Origin: UBA2970 sp965221075
GTDB taxonomy: Bacteria > Verrucomicrobiota > Verrucomicrobiia > Limisphaerales > AAA164-E04
NCBI GenBank assembly: GCA_965221075.1
Contig: OZ244865.1
Coordinates: 1,302,001 to 1,366,000, forward strand
Reading direction: 5' to 3'
DNA: 64,000 bases
Positions 17,437 through 26,788 of the stretch are shown piece by piece (within the stretch, counting starts at the first letter, position 1; the number at the start of each line of letters is the position of its first letter). Both the position numbers and the translations under genes were made by a program. The notes below the pieces were generated by a model. The model was given only the letters and a program-made list of their open reading frames with translations. It did not search any database and had not been told where the DNA came from.

Positions 17437-18368
17437 CCTGGAACCGGCGGCACCTGCTGGACATCGAGAGCCTGGGGGCCGACGAGCTGCTGGCGGTGCT
17501 CGACACCGCCGAGTCCTTCAAGGGAGTGGGGCAGAGGGACATCAAGAAGGTTCCGGCCCTGCGCGGCAAGACCGTCGTCAACCTCTTCATCGAGCCGTCC
17601 ACCCGGACCCGCATCAGCTTCGAGCTGGCCGCCCAGAGGCTCTCGGCGGACGTGATCAACTTCTCCACCGAGGCCTCCTCCTTCCGCAAGGGGGAGACCC
17701 TCAAGGACACCGCCCAGAACCTGGAGGCGCTCAACGCCGACTTCCTGATCGTCCGCCACCGTTCGGCCGGCGCTCCGCACTTCCTGTCCCGGATCCTCCA
17801 GGCCTCGGTGATCAACGCCGGGGACGGGGCCCACGAGCATCCCACCCAGGCCCTCCTGGACCTGTTCACCATCCGGGACAAGCTGGGGCGCCTCGAGGGG
17901 GTGGAGGTGACCATACTGGGGGACATCCTGTTCAGCCGCGTGGCCCGATCCCTGATCTGGGCCCTGACCAAGACCGGGGCCCGGGTCACCCTCTGCGGCC
18001 CTCCCACCCTGGTGCCCCGCCGCCTGGAGGCGCTGGGAGCGCGGGTCACCTACGACCTGGAGGAGGCCATCTCCTCGGCCGACATCGTCAACCTGCTCCG
18101 CATCCAGCACGAGCGACAGCAGAAGACCATGTTCCCCAGCCTGGACGAGTACTCCCGGCTCTTCGGACTGACCTGCGAGCGCCTCCGGCTGATGAAGCCC
18201 TCGGCGCTGGTCATGCACCCGGGGCCGATGAACCGCGGCGTGGAGATCGACTCCGAGGTGGCCGGTAGCGGCCACTCGGTCATCCTGGATCAGGTGACCA
18301 ACGGACTGGCGGTCCGCATGGCCGTCCTCTACCTGGCCAACGGCGGCGGTCCCGTTCCCGGCTCCTGA
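17433..18368 (+). CDS. pyrB: Aspartate carbamoyltransferase catalytic chain
   Basis: Catalyses the first committed step of pyrimidine synthesis, carbamoyl phosphate plus aspartate to carbamoyl aspartate. The 311 residues are normal for the catalytic chain. The carbamoyl-phosphate site FIEPSTRTRISFELA (STRTR near 55-59) and HPTQALLDLFT (near 134-144) are intact, as is the aspartate-side MHPGPMNRGVEI. The start overlaps pyrR by ATGA. No pyrC follows and no pyrI regulatory chain is present; the next gene is convergent and overlaps the 3' end by 40 bases. carA, which supplies carbamoyl phosphate, is about 7 kb away. Confidence 0.96.
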   Translation: MTWNRRHLLDIESLGADELLAVLDTAESFKGVGQRDIKKVPALRGKTVVNLFIEPSTRTRISFELAAQRLSADVINFSTEASSFRKGETLKDTAQNLEALNADFLIVRHRSAGAPHFLSRILQASVINAGDGAHEHPTQALLDLFTIRDKLGRLEGVEVTILGDILFSRVARSLIWALTKTGARVTLCGPPTLVPRRLEALGARVTYDLEEAISSADIVNLLRIQHERQQKTMFPSLDEYSRLFGLTCERLRLMKPSALVMHPGPMNRGVEIDSEVAGSGHSVILDQVTNGLAVRMAVLYLANGGGPVPGS

Positions 18369-19150
18369 TCGCCGGCGGCCCGGATCCTCTCCCTGAGCAG
18401 GCGGATCCTGCGGGGCGCCTCCGCCTGGGAGAAGTCAGCGGCGCGGATCCTCCTTCCGGGCGCCCGCTCCCAGTGTTCCAGGGCCCGCAGCAGGGTCTCC
18501 CTCTCCGACCTGGGGATGGAGAAGGCCGCCTGCTCCTCCTGGTCGAGCCTGCGCCTCCGGCGCGCCAGCTCCAGCAGCAGGGCGCAGGGCTCCCGGCAGA
18601 CCAGCTCCACCTTTTCGGGGCGGGCCGGACGCTCCTCCTCCGACGAGGCCTTCCACAGCCGCTTCTTCAGGCAGTGGCTGGAGTGGCAGCATGCCTTGGC
18701 GGTCTCCAGGGCGGCAGAGTCGTCAAGCCGCGCCGCTATCCTGTACATACCGGTCTGGCGCCGGGCGAATTCCCGGTAGGGGACCGGGCTTCCGCCTGCC
18801 TGCCAGTCGCCCAGGCACCCCGGATAGAGGACCTCCAGGGCCCGCCCCAGCTGCCGGGAGGAGCGGGCGTGGAAGATCCAGCCCCTGCGCAGATCGGGAG
18901 AGGAGCGCAGGGGGCGGAACCGCCCCGAGCTGTCGCGCAGGGCCGTTTCGCGTAGCTGCCGCAGGGAGAGCGGCGAGAGGCCGTCCGCCGGGCCGGGAGC
19001 GTCTTCCTGGTGGGCGAGAACGAAGCCTTCGTCCTCCTTCGCGATCCGCACCTGGCCGACGACCGCCTCGGGATCCAGCTCTCCGATCAGCGCCTGGAGC
19101 GCGGGGTGGAGCCCCTCCTCCGGGGAGCCCTGCGGGGAGGGCGGGGCCAT
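18329..19150 (-). CDS. Cys-rich DR2241-like protein coupled to smc
   Basis: Protein of 273 residues with a conserved-looking cysteine pattern, CCHSSHCLKK near 155-165 and CREPC further on. It resembles the DR2241 4Fe-4S-binding family, but I am not certain of this. The rest is helical and Arg-rich. Its ATG shares one base with the smc stop (TGATG), so translation is probably coupled to smc. Its 3' end overlaps the convergent pyrB by 40 bases. Function is unknown. Confidence 0.55.
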   Translation of the reverse strand: MAPPSPQGSPEEGLHPALQALIGELDPEAVVGQVRIAKEDEGFVLAHQEDAPGPADGLSPLSLRQLRETALRDSSGRFRPLRSSPDLRRGWIFHARSSRQLGRALEVLYPGCLGDWQAGGSPVPYREFARRQTGMYRIAARLDDSAALETAKACCHSSHCLKKRLWKASSEEERPARPEKVELVCREPCALLLELARRRRRLDQEEQAAFSIPRSERETLLRALEHWERAPGRRIRAADFSQAEAPRRIRLLRERIRAAGDQEPGTGPPPLAR

Positions 19151-22100
19151 CAGTTCCCGCCGGCCACCGCCGGCTCCCCGGCAGGCGGGCCGGGATCGCC
19201 TTCCTCCTCGGGGTGGAACCGGACGCTGACCAGCCGGCTCACGCCGCGTTCCTCCATGGTGACCCCGTAGAGGATGTCCGCGGTCTCGATGGTCCTCTTG
19301 TTGTGGGTGATGATCACGAACTGGGAGTACTCCAGGAAGCGCTTGAGCACCTGGATGAAGCGGTTGATGTTCGACTCGTCCAGGGGGGCGTCCAGCTCGT
19401 CGAGCACGCAGAAGGGGCTGGGCCGGACCTGGTAGATGGAGAAGAGGAGGGCCACCGCGGTCATGGTCTGCTCGCCGCCCGAGAGCAGGCTGATGTTCTG
19501 CAGGCGCTTGCCCGGAGGACGGGCCACGATCTCGATCCCGCTCTCCAGCACCTGGGACTCGTCGGTCAGGCGCAGCTCGGCGTAGCCACCGCCGAAGATC
19601 TCCTGGAAGAGCGCCCGGAAGTTCTCGCGGATCTGGTTGAAGGTCTGGTGGAACATCTCCCGGGTCTGGGTGTTGATCCGGCCGAGCACCTCGTGCAGCT
19701 CGTTCTTGGCCCGGACCAGCTCGTCGTGCTGGCCCGAGAGGAACTCGAAGCGCTGCTCGCTCTCCTCGTACTCCTCGATGGCCACCATGTTCACCGGCCC
19801 CATCGAGTCCACCTTCCGCTGGAGCTCGCCCACCCGCGAGGCGACTTCTTCCCAGTCCGGCTCCCCCTCCGCCGCCTCGGGGCCTTCCCCGGGGTCCGGC
19901 CGCCGATCGGCGGCCACCTCCCCCAGGTTCTTCTGGTACTTCTCGGAGATCCTCTGGGCGATGTTCTCCGCCTTCAGCTTGAATTCGGTGAGCCGCATCT
20001 CCAGGCCGTGCCTCTCCTGGCGGGCCTCCTCGGTCCCGCTGCGCAGCGAAGCGATCTCCCTCTCACGGGCGTCGATGCCCTCCTGCCGCTCCCGCTTCCG
20101 ATCCTCCAGCCTGGCGGCCGCCTCGCCGTGGCCGGCCCGCTGGCTCTCCAGGGCCTCCCCTTGGCTGGCGTTGGCGGCGATCTCCGCCTCGCTCTCCTTC
20201 CTGCGCTGCTCCAGTGAGAGGATGTCGGCCCGCCTCTGCTCCACCAGCTCTTCCAGCTCCCCGATCCTGCGCTCCAGCGGGACCTTCTGCCTCTCGAGGG
20301 CGGCCAGGGACTCTGCGGAGGCGGCGTGGGCCACCCGGATCTCGGTGAGGGCGCCGTGGGCCCGGTCGCGCTCGCCTCTCAGCTCCTCCAGCCCCGACTC
20401 GATCTCCCCGAGGCCCGACTCGGCCTGCTCCGCCCTCTCCCTGAGCGCTTCGGCCTCGGCCTCGATCGTCCCCCTCTGGAGCCGCTTCTCCCGTGCCTGC
20501 TCGGCCAGCGACTGGATCTCGTAGCGCACCGTCTCGATCTTCTTCTCCAGCACCTCCTGCGAATGGAGGAGCACCTCGTGCTCTCGCTCGTCGGTGGCGA
20601 TCGACACCTCGGCCTCGCGGAGCTCTTCCCGGGAACGGGCCAGGACCAGCCGCTGCCGGCCCGCCTCCTCCTCCAGGAGCGCCTTGCTCTCCTCCTCGGC
20701 CTGGATCCGCTCCTTGAGCCGGCGGGTGGACTCCCCGAGCCGGCGGATCTGGCTCTTCCTCCCCAGGATGGAGCTGGCCCGCGAGCCTCCTTCCGCCTTC
20801 TCCCCGGCGAAGCAGATGCCGTGGCGGGTGAGCAGATCGCCTTCCGGGGTGGCCAGGTCGTACTGCCAGGGGCGCTCCTTCCATATCCGCCATCCGGCCT
20901 CGAGATCGGGCACCAGGAGGGTCCTGCGCAGCAGGGACCGTACCAGGGGCGCCACCTCCTCCTCGGCCTCGACCGCCTCCAGGGCCCCGATCGCCCCTTC
21001 GGGAAGCTCTGCCGCCTCGGGGGGGGCAGGGGAGGACACGGCGGCCAGGGCCTCCAGCGCCGCCAGGCCGGCCCGGCCCTTGCCCAGCGAGCGGATCCTC
21101 TCCAGGATCCTCGCCGCCGCCTCCGGATCGGCCGCCAGGACCGCCTGGAGGCTGTGCCCCAGCGCAGCCTCGATCGCTTGCAGATGCGGATCGGCGACCC
21201 GGATCCGGTCGGCCAGGGAGCCCTTCTCCGGACCGGCCAGGGAGAGGGCCTCGGCGGCGGCCTCTCCGAAGCCCTCCCGGTCGGCGTCCAGCTGCTCGAG
21301 CACCGCCAGCCGGGAGCGCTCCTCGGCGTACTCGCGCAGCTGCTCCTCCAGCCGGCCCGAGACCTGCCCCAGGGATGCCTCCTGCTCGCTCAGCCGCGAC
21401 TCCCGCTCCTCGACCGCCTGCTTCTGGCCGGCAGCCTCCCGGCGGCGGGCCTCCACCCTCGAGGAGAACTGCGAAAGCCGCTGGACCAGCTGCTGCCTCT
21501 CCTCCTCCAGACGGGCCTTCTCGGTGGATAGCTGCTCCTGCCGCTGGCGGTGGCTCTCCTCGAAGATGTCCAGGGCGCTGATCTCGCCGAGCTTGCCCGA
21601 CAGCCTCTGCGAGAGGGCCGCGGCCTGGTCGCGGCCGTCCTGCTGCCGCTCCGCGGCCTGCCGCAGGGCCGCGTCGACGCCTTCCAGCCGGTCCTGGCGC
21701 TCGCGGATCTGCGCCTCCCTCTCCGCCCCGATCCCGCGGGCCTCCTCCAGCCTCCGCTCCAGCTCCCCGAGCTCCTGCCTGGACTGCTCCCTCCGCTGCT
21801 CTCCGGTCCGGATCTCCTCGAGCGCCCGCTCCCCCTGGGCCTCGAGATCCCCGATGCGCTGGCGGTGGAGCTCGGCCTGGCCGGCGTGCCGGTCGATCCG
21901 GTTCTTCAGATCCAGCCCCTCCTGCTGCGAGCGGTGGATCCGCTCCTCCAGCCGGCTCTGCTCCTGGCGCAGCCCCCTCAGCTCCTCCTCCCGCCGGGAA
22001 AGCAGGGCCGACTTCTCCTCCAGCAGCGAGAGGAGCCTCTGGCTCTGGGAGCGGGCCTCCCCGATCCGGGCCTGCAGGCCGTCGTGCTCGTGGCGGGCCA

Positions 22101-22803
22101 GCTGGGTGTCGAGCCGCTCCAGCTCGGACTGGAGCTTCTGGTAGCGGCGCGCCTTGGCCGCCTGCCGCTGCAGCGATCCGATCTGGCGCTTGACCTCCTG
22201 GACCAGGTCCTGGACCCGCAGGAGGTTCTGCTCGGTGTGGTCGATCTTGCGCAGGGCCTCCCGCTTCTGGGCCTTGAAGCGGGTGATGCCCGCCGCCTCC
22301 TCGAAGATCATGCGGCGATCCTCGGGCTTGCTGGAGAGCACCTGGGTGATGTTCCCCTGGGCCATGATGCTGTAGCTGGCGCGGCCCACCCCGGTCCCCA
22401 TGAAGAGCTGCTGGATGTCCTTGAGGCGGGTGGGGGTCTTGTTGATGAAGTAGTCGCTGCCGCCGTCCCGGAACACCCGGCGGGTGATGGTGACCTCCTC
22501 GAAGTCGATCGGCACTCCCGCGGCCCGCAGCTGCTCCTCGCCGATCTCTCCGATGGTGAGGGAGACCTCGGCCATGCCGATGGCCTTGCGCCTGTCGGTC
22601 CCGTTGAAGATCACGTCCGCCATCTCGCCCCCCCTGAGCGCCTTGGCCGACTGCTCTCCCAGGACCCAGCGAATGGCGTCGGCCACGTTGGACTTGCCGC
22701 ATCCGTTGGGACCGACTATGGCGGTGATGCCCGGCTCGAAATTGAAGGAAGTCCGGTCTGCAAACGATTTGAACCCGAGGACCGTGAGGTTCTTCAGATA
22801 CAT
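19150..22803 (-). CDS. smc: Chromosome partition protein SMC
   Basis: Structural maintenance of chromosomes ATPase of about 1217 residues that compacts and segregates the nucleoid. The N-terminus MYLKNLTVLGFKSFADRT and Walker A VGPNGCGKSNV (near 32-39) fit the family exactly, which fixes the start at 22803. Two very long coiled coils flank a hinge around residues 510-660. The C-terminal signature LLSGGEQTMTAVALL and Walker B/D-loop FCVLDELDAPLDESN are intact. The downstream gene is translationally coupled. No scpA or scpB is adjacent. Upstream is a divergent TonB-like gene. Confidence 0.97.
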   Translation of the reverse strand: MYLKNLTVLGFKSFADRTSFNFEPGITAIVGPNGCGKSNVADAIRWVLGEQSAKALRGGEMADVIFNGTDRRKAIGMAEVSLTIGEIGEEQLRAAGVPIDFEEVTITRRVFRDGGSDYFINKTPTRLKDIQQLFMGTGVGRASYSIMAQGNITQVLSSKPEDRRMIFEEAAGITRFKAQKREALRKIDHTEQNLLRVQDLVQEVKRQIGSLQRQAAKARRYQKLQSELERLDTQLARHEHDGLQARIGEARSQSQRLLSLLEEKSALLSRREEELRGLRQEQSRLEERIHRSQQEGLDLKNRIDRHAGQAELHRQRIGDLEAQGERALEEIRTGEQRREQSRQELGELERRLEEARGIGAEREAQIRERQDRLEGVDAALRQAAERQQDGRDQAAALSQRLSGKLGEISALDIFEESHRQRQEQLSTEKARLEEERQQLVQRLSQFSSRVEARRREAAGQKQAVEERESRLSEQEASLGQVSGRLEEQLREYAEERSRLAVLEQLDADREGFGEAAAEALSLAGPEKGSLADRIRVADPHLQAIEAALGHSLQAVLAADPEAAARILERIRSLGKGRAGLAALEALAAVSSPAPPEAAELPEGAIGALEAVEAEEEVAPLVRSLLRRTLLVPDLEAGWRIWKERPWQYDLATPEGDLLTRHGICFAGEKAEGGSRASSILGRKSQIRRLGESTRRLKERIQAEEESKALLEEEAGRQRLVLARSREELREAEVSIATDEREHEVLLHSQEVLEKKIETVRYEIQSLAEQAREKRLQRGTIEAEAEALRERAEQAESGLGEIESGLEELRGERDRAHGALTEIRVAHAASAESLAALERQKVPLERRIGELEELVEQRRADILSLEQRRKESEAEIAANASQGEALESQRAGHGEAAARLEDRKRERQEGIDAREREIASLRSGTEEARQERHGLEMRLTEFKLKAENIAQRISEKYQKNLGEVAADRRPDPGEGPEAAEGEPDWEEVASRVGELQRKVDSMGPVNMVAIEEYEESEQRFEFLSGQHDELVRAKNELHEVLGRINTQTREMFHQTFNQIRENFRALFQEIFGGGYAELRLTDESQVLESGIEIVARPPGKRLQNISLLSGGEQTMTAVALLFSIYQVRPSPFCVLDELDAPLDESNINRFIQVLKRFLEYSQFVIITHNKRTIETADILYGVTMEERGVSRLVSVRFHPEEEGDPGPPAGEPAVAGGN

Positions 22804-22941
22804 CCGGGGAGGCAGGCTGCCACCGCGCGCCGGGAGGGTAAAGCCAATAGAGCCGGGCCGGCTCCTGCCTTTGGGTTGAACGGAGAGGGAGGCCGTGGCA
22901 GGATGCCCCTCCCTTGCGGATCGACCGGCGATTCCAGGCCC

Positions 22942-23922
22942 ATGAAACCCGCACCATCCGGCCGGCCGCTCCCCCTGGCCTTCGCGTGCTCGGTGGCGGC
23001 GCATCTTCTGGCGGCGCTGGCCGCCGACCTCTTCCTCGAGGGCCGCTCCGGGGATTCCTCCCGGCAGGAGGGCCCCGCCGAGACGTCGGTGATCCTGGAA
23101 CTGGAGCCGCTTCCCGAGATCTTCGTCGACGCCTCCTCCGCCCTGGACGACGAGCCCCCCGAATCGACTCCCTACTACTCCTCGGTCAACGCCCGGGCCG
23201 CCGACGCCAGCCCGGAGGACGGCCAGGAGCGGCCCAGGATGGACGGCTCCGAGGAGATCATGTGGAAGACCCTCGACACCCCCCCGGACGCTGCGGTCCA
23301 GGCCTCTCCCGCCGTCGGCGGGCCCGGCCTCCCGGAGCCGGAGACTCCTCCCGGCTCCTCCCCCTCGCCGGCACGGGAGGGGGACGGGGCGTTCCAGGGG
23401 AGGCTCGTCTCGGCGGGCCTGCTGGAGGACGACCAGGGCCTTCGGGACGGGCTCCCGTCCTCCCCGGCGCCCTCCGGAGCCCAGCCCCGGGAGCCGCGGG
23501 AGCGCCCCCGGACCCTGGCGGAGGCCCACCGGCAGCAGAACGCCCTGGTGGGCAGGAAGCGCAGGCAGGAGGGCGGCGTGTCCCCCTTCCGCCTGGAGGC
23601 CTCCCCCGACCTGCTGGCGACCCCCTTCGGGGAGTACGACACCGCGATCATCCGGGCGGTCCAGAGCCGGTGGTACGCCATCCTGGAGAACAACCCCGCG
23701 GTGCGCAACGCGAGGGGGAAGGTGATCCTGGCCTTCGTGATGAAGGAGGACGGCGGGATCGAGGGACTGAAGGTGGTGGAGGACTCGGTGGGCTTCATCC
23801 AGTCCCTGGCCTGCCAGCAGGCGGTCAGCGACCCCGCTCCCTACAAGCCCTGGCCCGAGGAGATGCGCCGCCTCTTCCCCGCCCTGGAGCGCGAGGTGCG
23901 CTTCAGCTTCTTCTACAACTAG
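22942..23922 (+). CDS. TonB/TolA-like energy transducer
   Basis: Protein of 326 residues with one N-terminal membrane helix (about 10-28), a long Pro/Ser/Glu-rich linker, and a C-terminal TonB/TolA-type domain (about 225-326, with YDTAIIRAVQSRWYAILE and KVILAFVMKEDGGIEGLKVV). It would transfer proton-motive energy from ExbB/ExbD across the periplasm to outer-membrane partners. exbB starts 13 bases later and exbD follows, so the three form one energising unit. TolA is the alternative; no tolB or pal is in the window. Confidence 0.8.
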   Translation: MKPAPSGRPLPLAFACSVAAHLLAALAADLFLEGRSGDSSRQEGPAETSVILELEPLPEIFVDASSALDDEPPESTPYYSSVNARAADASPEDGQERPRMDGSEEIMWKTLDTPPDAAVQASPAVGGPGLPEPETPPGSSPSPAREGDGAFQGRLVSAGLLEDDQGLRDGLPSSPAPSGAQPREPRERPRTLAEAHRQQNALVGRKRRQEGGVSPFRLEASPDLLATPFGEYDTAIIRAVQSRWYAILENNPAVRNARGKVILAFVMKEDGGIEGLKVVEDSVGFIQSLACQQAVSDPAPYKPWPEEMRRLFPALEREVRFSFFYN

Positions 23923-23935
23923 GGGCTCCCTCCCG

Positions 23936-24562
23936 ATGATCGAGTTCGTCCAGGAAGGAGGGGCGGTGATGTACCTCCTGCTCCTCGCCTCGGTGGTATC
24001 CCTGGCCATCGCCATCGAGCGGGGGATCTCGCTGCGCTGGACGAAGGTGATCCCCAGCTCCCTGGAGGGGGAGCTGGACGCCTACCCCGGCCCGTCCCGC
24101 GGCAGGGGGCTGCGGGAGAGCTGCCTGGTCCATTCGGACGCCCCGGCCGGAAGGCTCCTGCTGCACATACTCGACCGGGAGGGCTGGCCCCGGGCCGAGG
24201 CGGTGGACTCAGCCCAGATGCTGGCCCGGAAGGAGACCAGCCGCCTGGAGCGGGGCCTGGCGATCCTGGAGGTGATCGTCAGCGTGGCCCCCCTCCTGGG
24301 GCTGGTGGGAACCGTCTTCGGGCTGATCGTGCTCTTCGACAACATCGGGGAGACCATGCAGGGGGACAGCGGCGAGCTGGCCAGGGGGATCGCCATCGCG
24401 CTCAACACCACCCTCCTCGGCCTCCTGGTGGCGATATTCACCATGGTGGCGCTGAGCTGGCTCAGGGGGAGGGTGGAGAGCCTGATCATCGAGCTGGAGA
24501 CGCTCTGCGACTCCCTGATCCAGAAGATCCACGGCCGGCCGCTCCCCGGCCGGGAGCCATGA
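23936..24562 (+). CDS. exbB: ExbB/TolQ/MotA-family proton channel
   Basis: Inner-membrane proton channel subunit of 208 residues. Helix 1 is near residues 10-28, and helices 2 and 3 are near 107-130 and 148-170. The family signature is seen in VAPLLGLVGTVFGLIVLFDNI and ALNTTLLGLLVAI. It works with the ExbD protein encoded by the overlapping next gene and the TonB-like protein before it. ExbB is preferred over TolQ because of the TonB-like neighbour, but the two cannot be told apart firmly by sequence alone. Confidence 0.88.
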   Translation: MIEFVQEGGAVMYLLLLASVVSLAIAIERGISLRWTKVIPSSLEGELDAYPGPSRGRGLRESCLVHSDAPAGRLLLHILDREGWPRAEAVDSAQMLARKETSRLERGLAILEVIVSVAPLLGLVGTVFGLIVLFDNIGETMQGDSGELARGIAIALNTTLLGLLVAIFTMVALSWLRGRVESLIIELETLCDSLIQKIHGRPLPGREP

Positions 24563-24981
24563 GGTTCCGCCACCGCCGGCCGGGGAGGCCTCCCGCCGTG
24601 ATCGTGATCTCCCTGATCGACATCCTGATGGTGCTCCTCATCTTCCTGATGGCGACCACCACCTTCCGCCGCACCCCCGTGCTCAGCCTGGAGCTTCCGG
24701 GATCCCGGACCGCCCGGACCGAGTCCGTCCCCGCCGGCGAGCTCGTCCTCACCATCGCCAGGGAGCCTCCCCACCTGTACCTGGACGAGGAGCCCGTGGC
24801 CCCGGAGGAGCTCGCGGAGCGCCTCCGGGCGCTGGCCGGGGAGGACGCCACCCTCACCATCCGTCCCGACGCCGACGTCCCCCGGGGTTTCGAGTGGCTG
24901 GTCCGGGCGCTCGACAGCGCCCGCCAGGCCGGAATCTCCCGGACCCGGCTGGCCACCCGCCTGGTCGAGGAGGAGGAGTAG
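24559..24981 (+). CDS. exbD: ExbD/TolR-family protein
   Basis: Protein of 140 residues with one N-terminal membrane helix (about 15-33) in the family-typical form SLIDILMVLLIFLMATTTF, whose Asp is the proton-path residue. The periplasmic domain follows and has the usual repeated beta pattern (LTIRPDADVPRGFEWLV). Its ATG overlaps the exbB stop by ATGA. It is the third gene of the TonB-ExbB-ExbD unit. Confidence 0.88.
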   Translation: MRFRHRRPGRPPAVIVISLIDILMVLLIFLMATTTFRRTPVLSLELPGSRTARTESVPAGELVLTIAREPPHLYLDEEPVAPEELAERLRALAGEDATLTIRPDADVPRGFEWLVRALDSARQAGISRTRLATRLVEEEE

Positions 24982-25032
24982 GAGCCCTCCCGGGCCGCCC
25001 GCTCTGCGGGAGCAAAAGGATCCTTTCCGCAA

Positions 25033-25060
25033 CGCTCCGCAGGCAATAGCTTGCGGAGCG
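25033..25060 (+). promoter_or_regulatory. Perfect hairpin in the carA leader
   Basis: CGCTCCGCA (25033-25041) and TGCGGAGCG (25052-25060) form a 9-bp perfect stem with a 10-base loop. The stem ends 5 bases before the carA ATG, where the ribosome would bind. No T-run follows, so it looks more like a translation-blocking structure or protein site than a terminator. Confidence 0.5.
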
Positions 25061-25065
25061 CACCG

Positions 25066-26184
25066 ATGGAGGCGCTGCTGGCATTGGAGGACGGTACGGT
25101 CTACCGGGGGAAGGGCTTCGGCCATGCGGCCACCGCCTGCGGCGAGGTCTGCTTCAACACCTCGATGACCGGGTACCAGGAGATCCTGACCGATCCCTCC
25201 TACCGGGCCCAGATCGTCGCCATGACCTATCCCCAGATCGGGAACTACGGGATCAACGACGAGGATGTGGAGTCGTGGCGGATCCACCTCTCGGGCCTGG
25301 TGGTCCGGGAGCTCTCCCCTGTCACCAGCAGCTGGCGCTCGAAGCGCTCCCTCGCCGACTACCTCCGCAGGAGCAGGGTGCCCGGAATCGAGGGGATCGA
25401 CACCCGGGCCCTGACCCGGAGGCTGCGGTTGCGGGGAGCGATGAAGGGGGCCCTGATCGCCGGCGCCCGCACCGGGGACGAGGAGGCGGTGGCCGTCGCC
25501 CGGGCCTGGCCGGGCCTGGCCGGGGTGGACTACGTCCGGGAGGTGACCCACAAGGAGCCTCCCGGGAAGGACGGCGCGCTGCCGGGCCTTCCCGCCCCGG
25601 CCAAGCTGCCCCCGGCCGAGATCCCGATCGTGGCTCTCGATCTGGGGATAAAGTACAACATCCTGAGGCAGCTCAGGCAGCACGGCTTCGAAACCGACGT
25701 TGTCCCGGCCGGCGCCACCGCCCGGGAGATCCTGGATCGCAGGCCCAGCGGCGTCTTCCTCTCCAACGGCCCGGGCGATCCCGAGGCGGTGGGCTACGCC
25801 ATCGCCACGGCGAGGGAGCTTATCGGCCACGGCATCCCCATGTTCGGGATCTGCCTGGGACACCAGATGCTCGGGCTGGCCATGGGAGGCAAAACCTTCA
25901 AGCTGAAGTTCGGGCATCGCGGGGCCAACCATCCGGTCAGGCACCAGGAGACCGGGCGGATCGAGATCACCTCCCAGAACCACGGCTACGCCCTGGAGAA
26001 GGACTCCCTGCCCAGCGAGGTCCAGGTCGACCGGATCAACCTCAACGACGGGACGGTGGAGGGGCTGCGCCACCGGAAGCGGCCGGTCTTCGGGGTGCAG
26101 TACCATCCCGAGGCCGCCCCGGGCCCGCACGACTCCACCCCCCTCTTCCAGGAATTCCGGGAGCTGGTCGGGAAGGCTCCCTGA
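25066..26184 (+). CDS. carA: Carbamoyl phosphate synthase small subunit
   Basis: Glutaminase subunit of about 372 residues that supplies ammonia for carbamoyl phosphate, feeding both pyrimidine (pyrB here) and arginine (argG here) synthesis. The N-terminal CarA domain includes GEVCFNTSMTGYQEILTDPS. The class I amidotransferase domain has the nucleophile in FGICLGHQML (Cys near 263) and the His-Glu pair in VQYHPEAAPGPHD. The ATG at 25066 is chosen because the family starts right there (ALLALEDGTVYRG); a TTG at 25051 would extend it by five residues. carB is not in the window. A hairpin covers the leader. Confidence 0.96.
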   Translation: MEALLALEDGTVYRGKGFGHAATACGEVCFNTSMTGYQEILTDPSYRAQIVAMTYPQIGNYGINDEDVESWRIHLSGLVVRELSPVTSSWRSKRSLADYLRRSRVPGIEGIDTRALTRRLRLRGAMKGALIAGARTGDEEAVAVARAWPGLAGVDYVREVTHKEPPGKDGALPGLPAPAKLPPAEIPIVALDLGIKYNILRQLRQHGFETDVVPAGATAREILDRRPSGVFLSNGPGDPEAVGYAIATARELIGHGIPMFGICLGHQMLGLAMGGKTFKLKFGHRGANHPVRHQETGRIEITSQNHGYALEKDSLPSEVQVDRINLNDGTVEGLRHRKRPVFGVQYHPEAAPGPHDSTPLFQEFRELVGKAP

Positions 26185-26272
26185 GCGAGGGGGGGATGTG
26201 CCCCGGAAAGAACAGATTTGGTTTGACTGAAGGCTCCACGCGCAGGACTATGATCCCACCAACCATTCGCTC

Positions 26273-26788
26273 ATGGCCAAACTCGTCGCGCTAAGCAAGG
26301 GATTCTCGGGGAAGAGCTGCGAGATCGGGGAGAAGAAGATCACCATCGGCCGCCGCGACGACAACGCGTTCCCCATAGCCGAGGGCTCGGTTTCGGGCCG
26401 CCACTGCGAGGTCTACCGCAAGGCGGGAAAGATCTTCGTCAGGGATCTGGGCTCCACCAACGGAACCTTCGTCGGGGAGAAGCCGGTGGACGGCGAGGCG
26501 CACATTCCGGCGGGCATGGTGCTCCGTGTGGGGCAGGTGGACATACGCCTGGAGACCGGAGCCGGCGCCCCGGACACCGGCCCCCTGGACAAGACCGTGG
26601 TCCTCAAGCAGGGAGGAGTCAGGCTCGACGACCTGGAGCAGCCCACCCAGTCGGTCGCCATCGGCAGGGACAAGCTGTTCTCCAAGAAGTCGAACCAGAT
26701 CAACCGGCTGTTCCTGTTCCTGGGCATCGGCGGCGTGGTGGCGATCCTGGCCCTGCTGGCCTTCGCGGTGTACCAGCTGACCCAGTAG
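26273..26788 (+). CDS. FHA-domain protein with C-terminal membrane anchor
   Basis: Protein of 171 residues. An FHA phosphopeptide-binding domain occupies about 20-95, with the conserved GRR, SVSGRHCEV and LGSTNGTFVG motifs. A linker with Thr residues (DKTVVLKQGG) follows, then a single C-terminal membrane helix (about 145-168). FHA proteins dock onto phosphothreonine made by Ser/Thr kinases; none is encoded in the window. It sits 88 bases after carA on the same strand, probably with its own promoter. Confidence 0.88.
   Translation: MAKLVALSKGFSGKSCEIGEKKITIGRRDDNAFPIAEGSVSGRHCEVYRKAGKIFVRDLGSTNGTFVGEKPVDGEAHIPAGMVLRVGQVDIRLETGAGAPDTGPLDKTVVLKQGGVRLDDLEQPTQSVAIGRDKLFSKKSNQINRLFLFLGIGGVVAILALLAFAVYQLTQ

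Noticed and set aside
22804..24015. Extension of the smc frame upstream to 24015
   Set aside because: The conserved SMC N-terminus starts at 22803; the extension crosses the intact TonB-like gene and has no domain.
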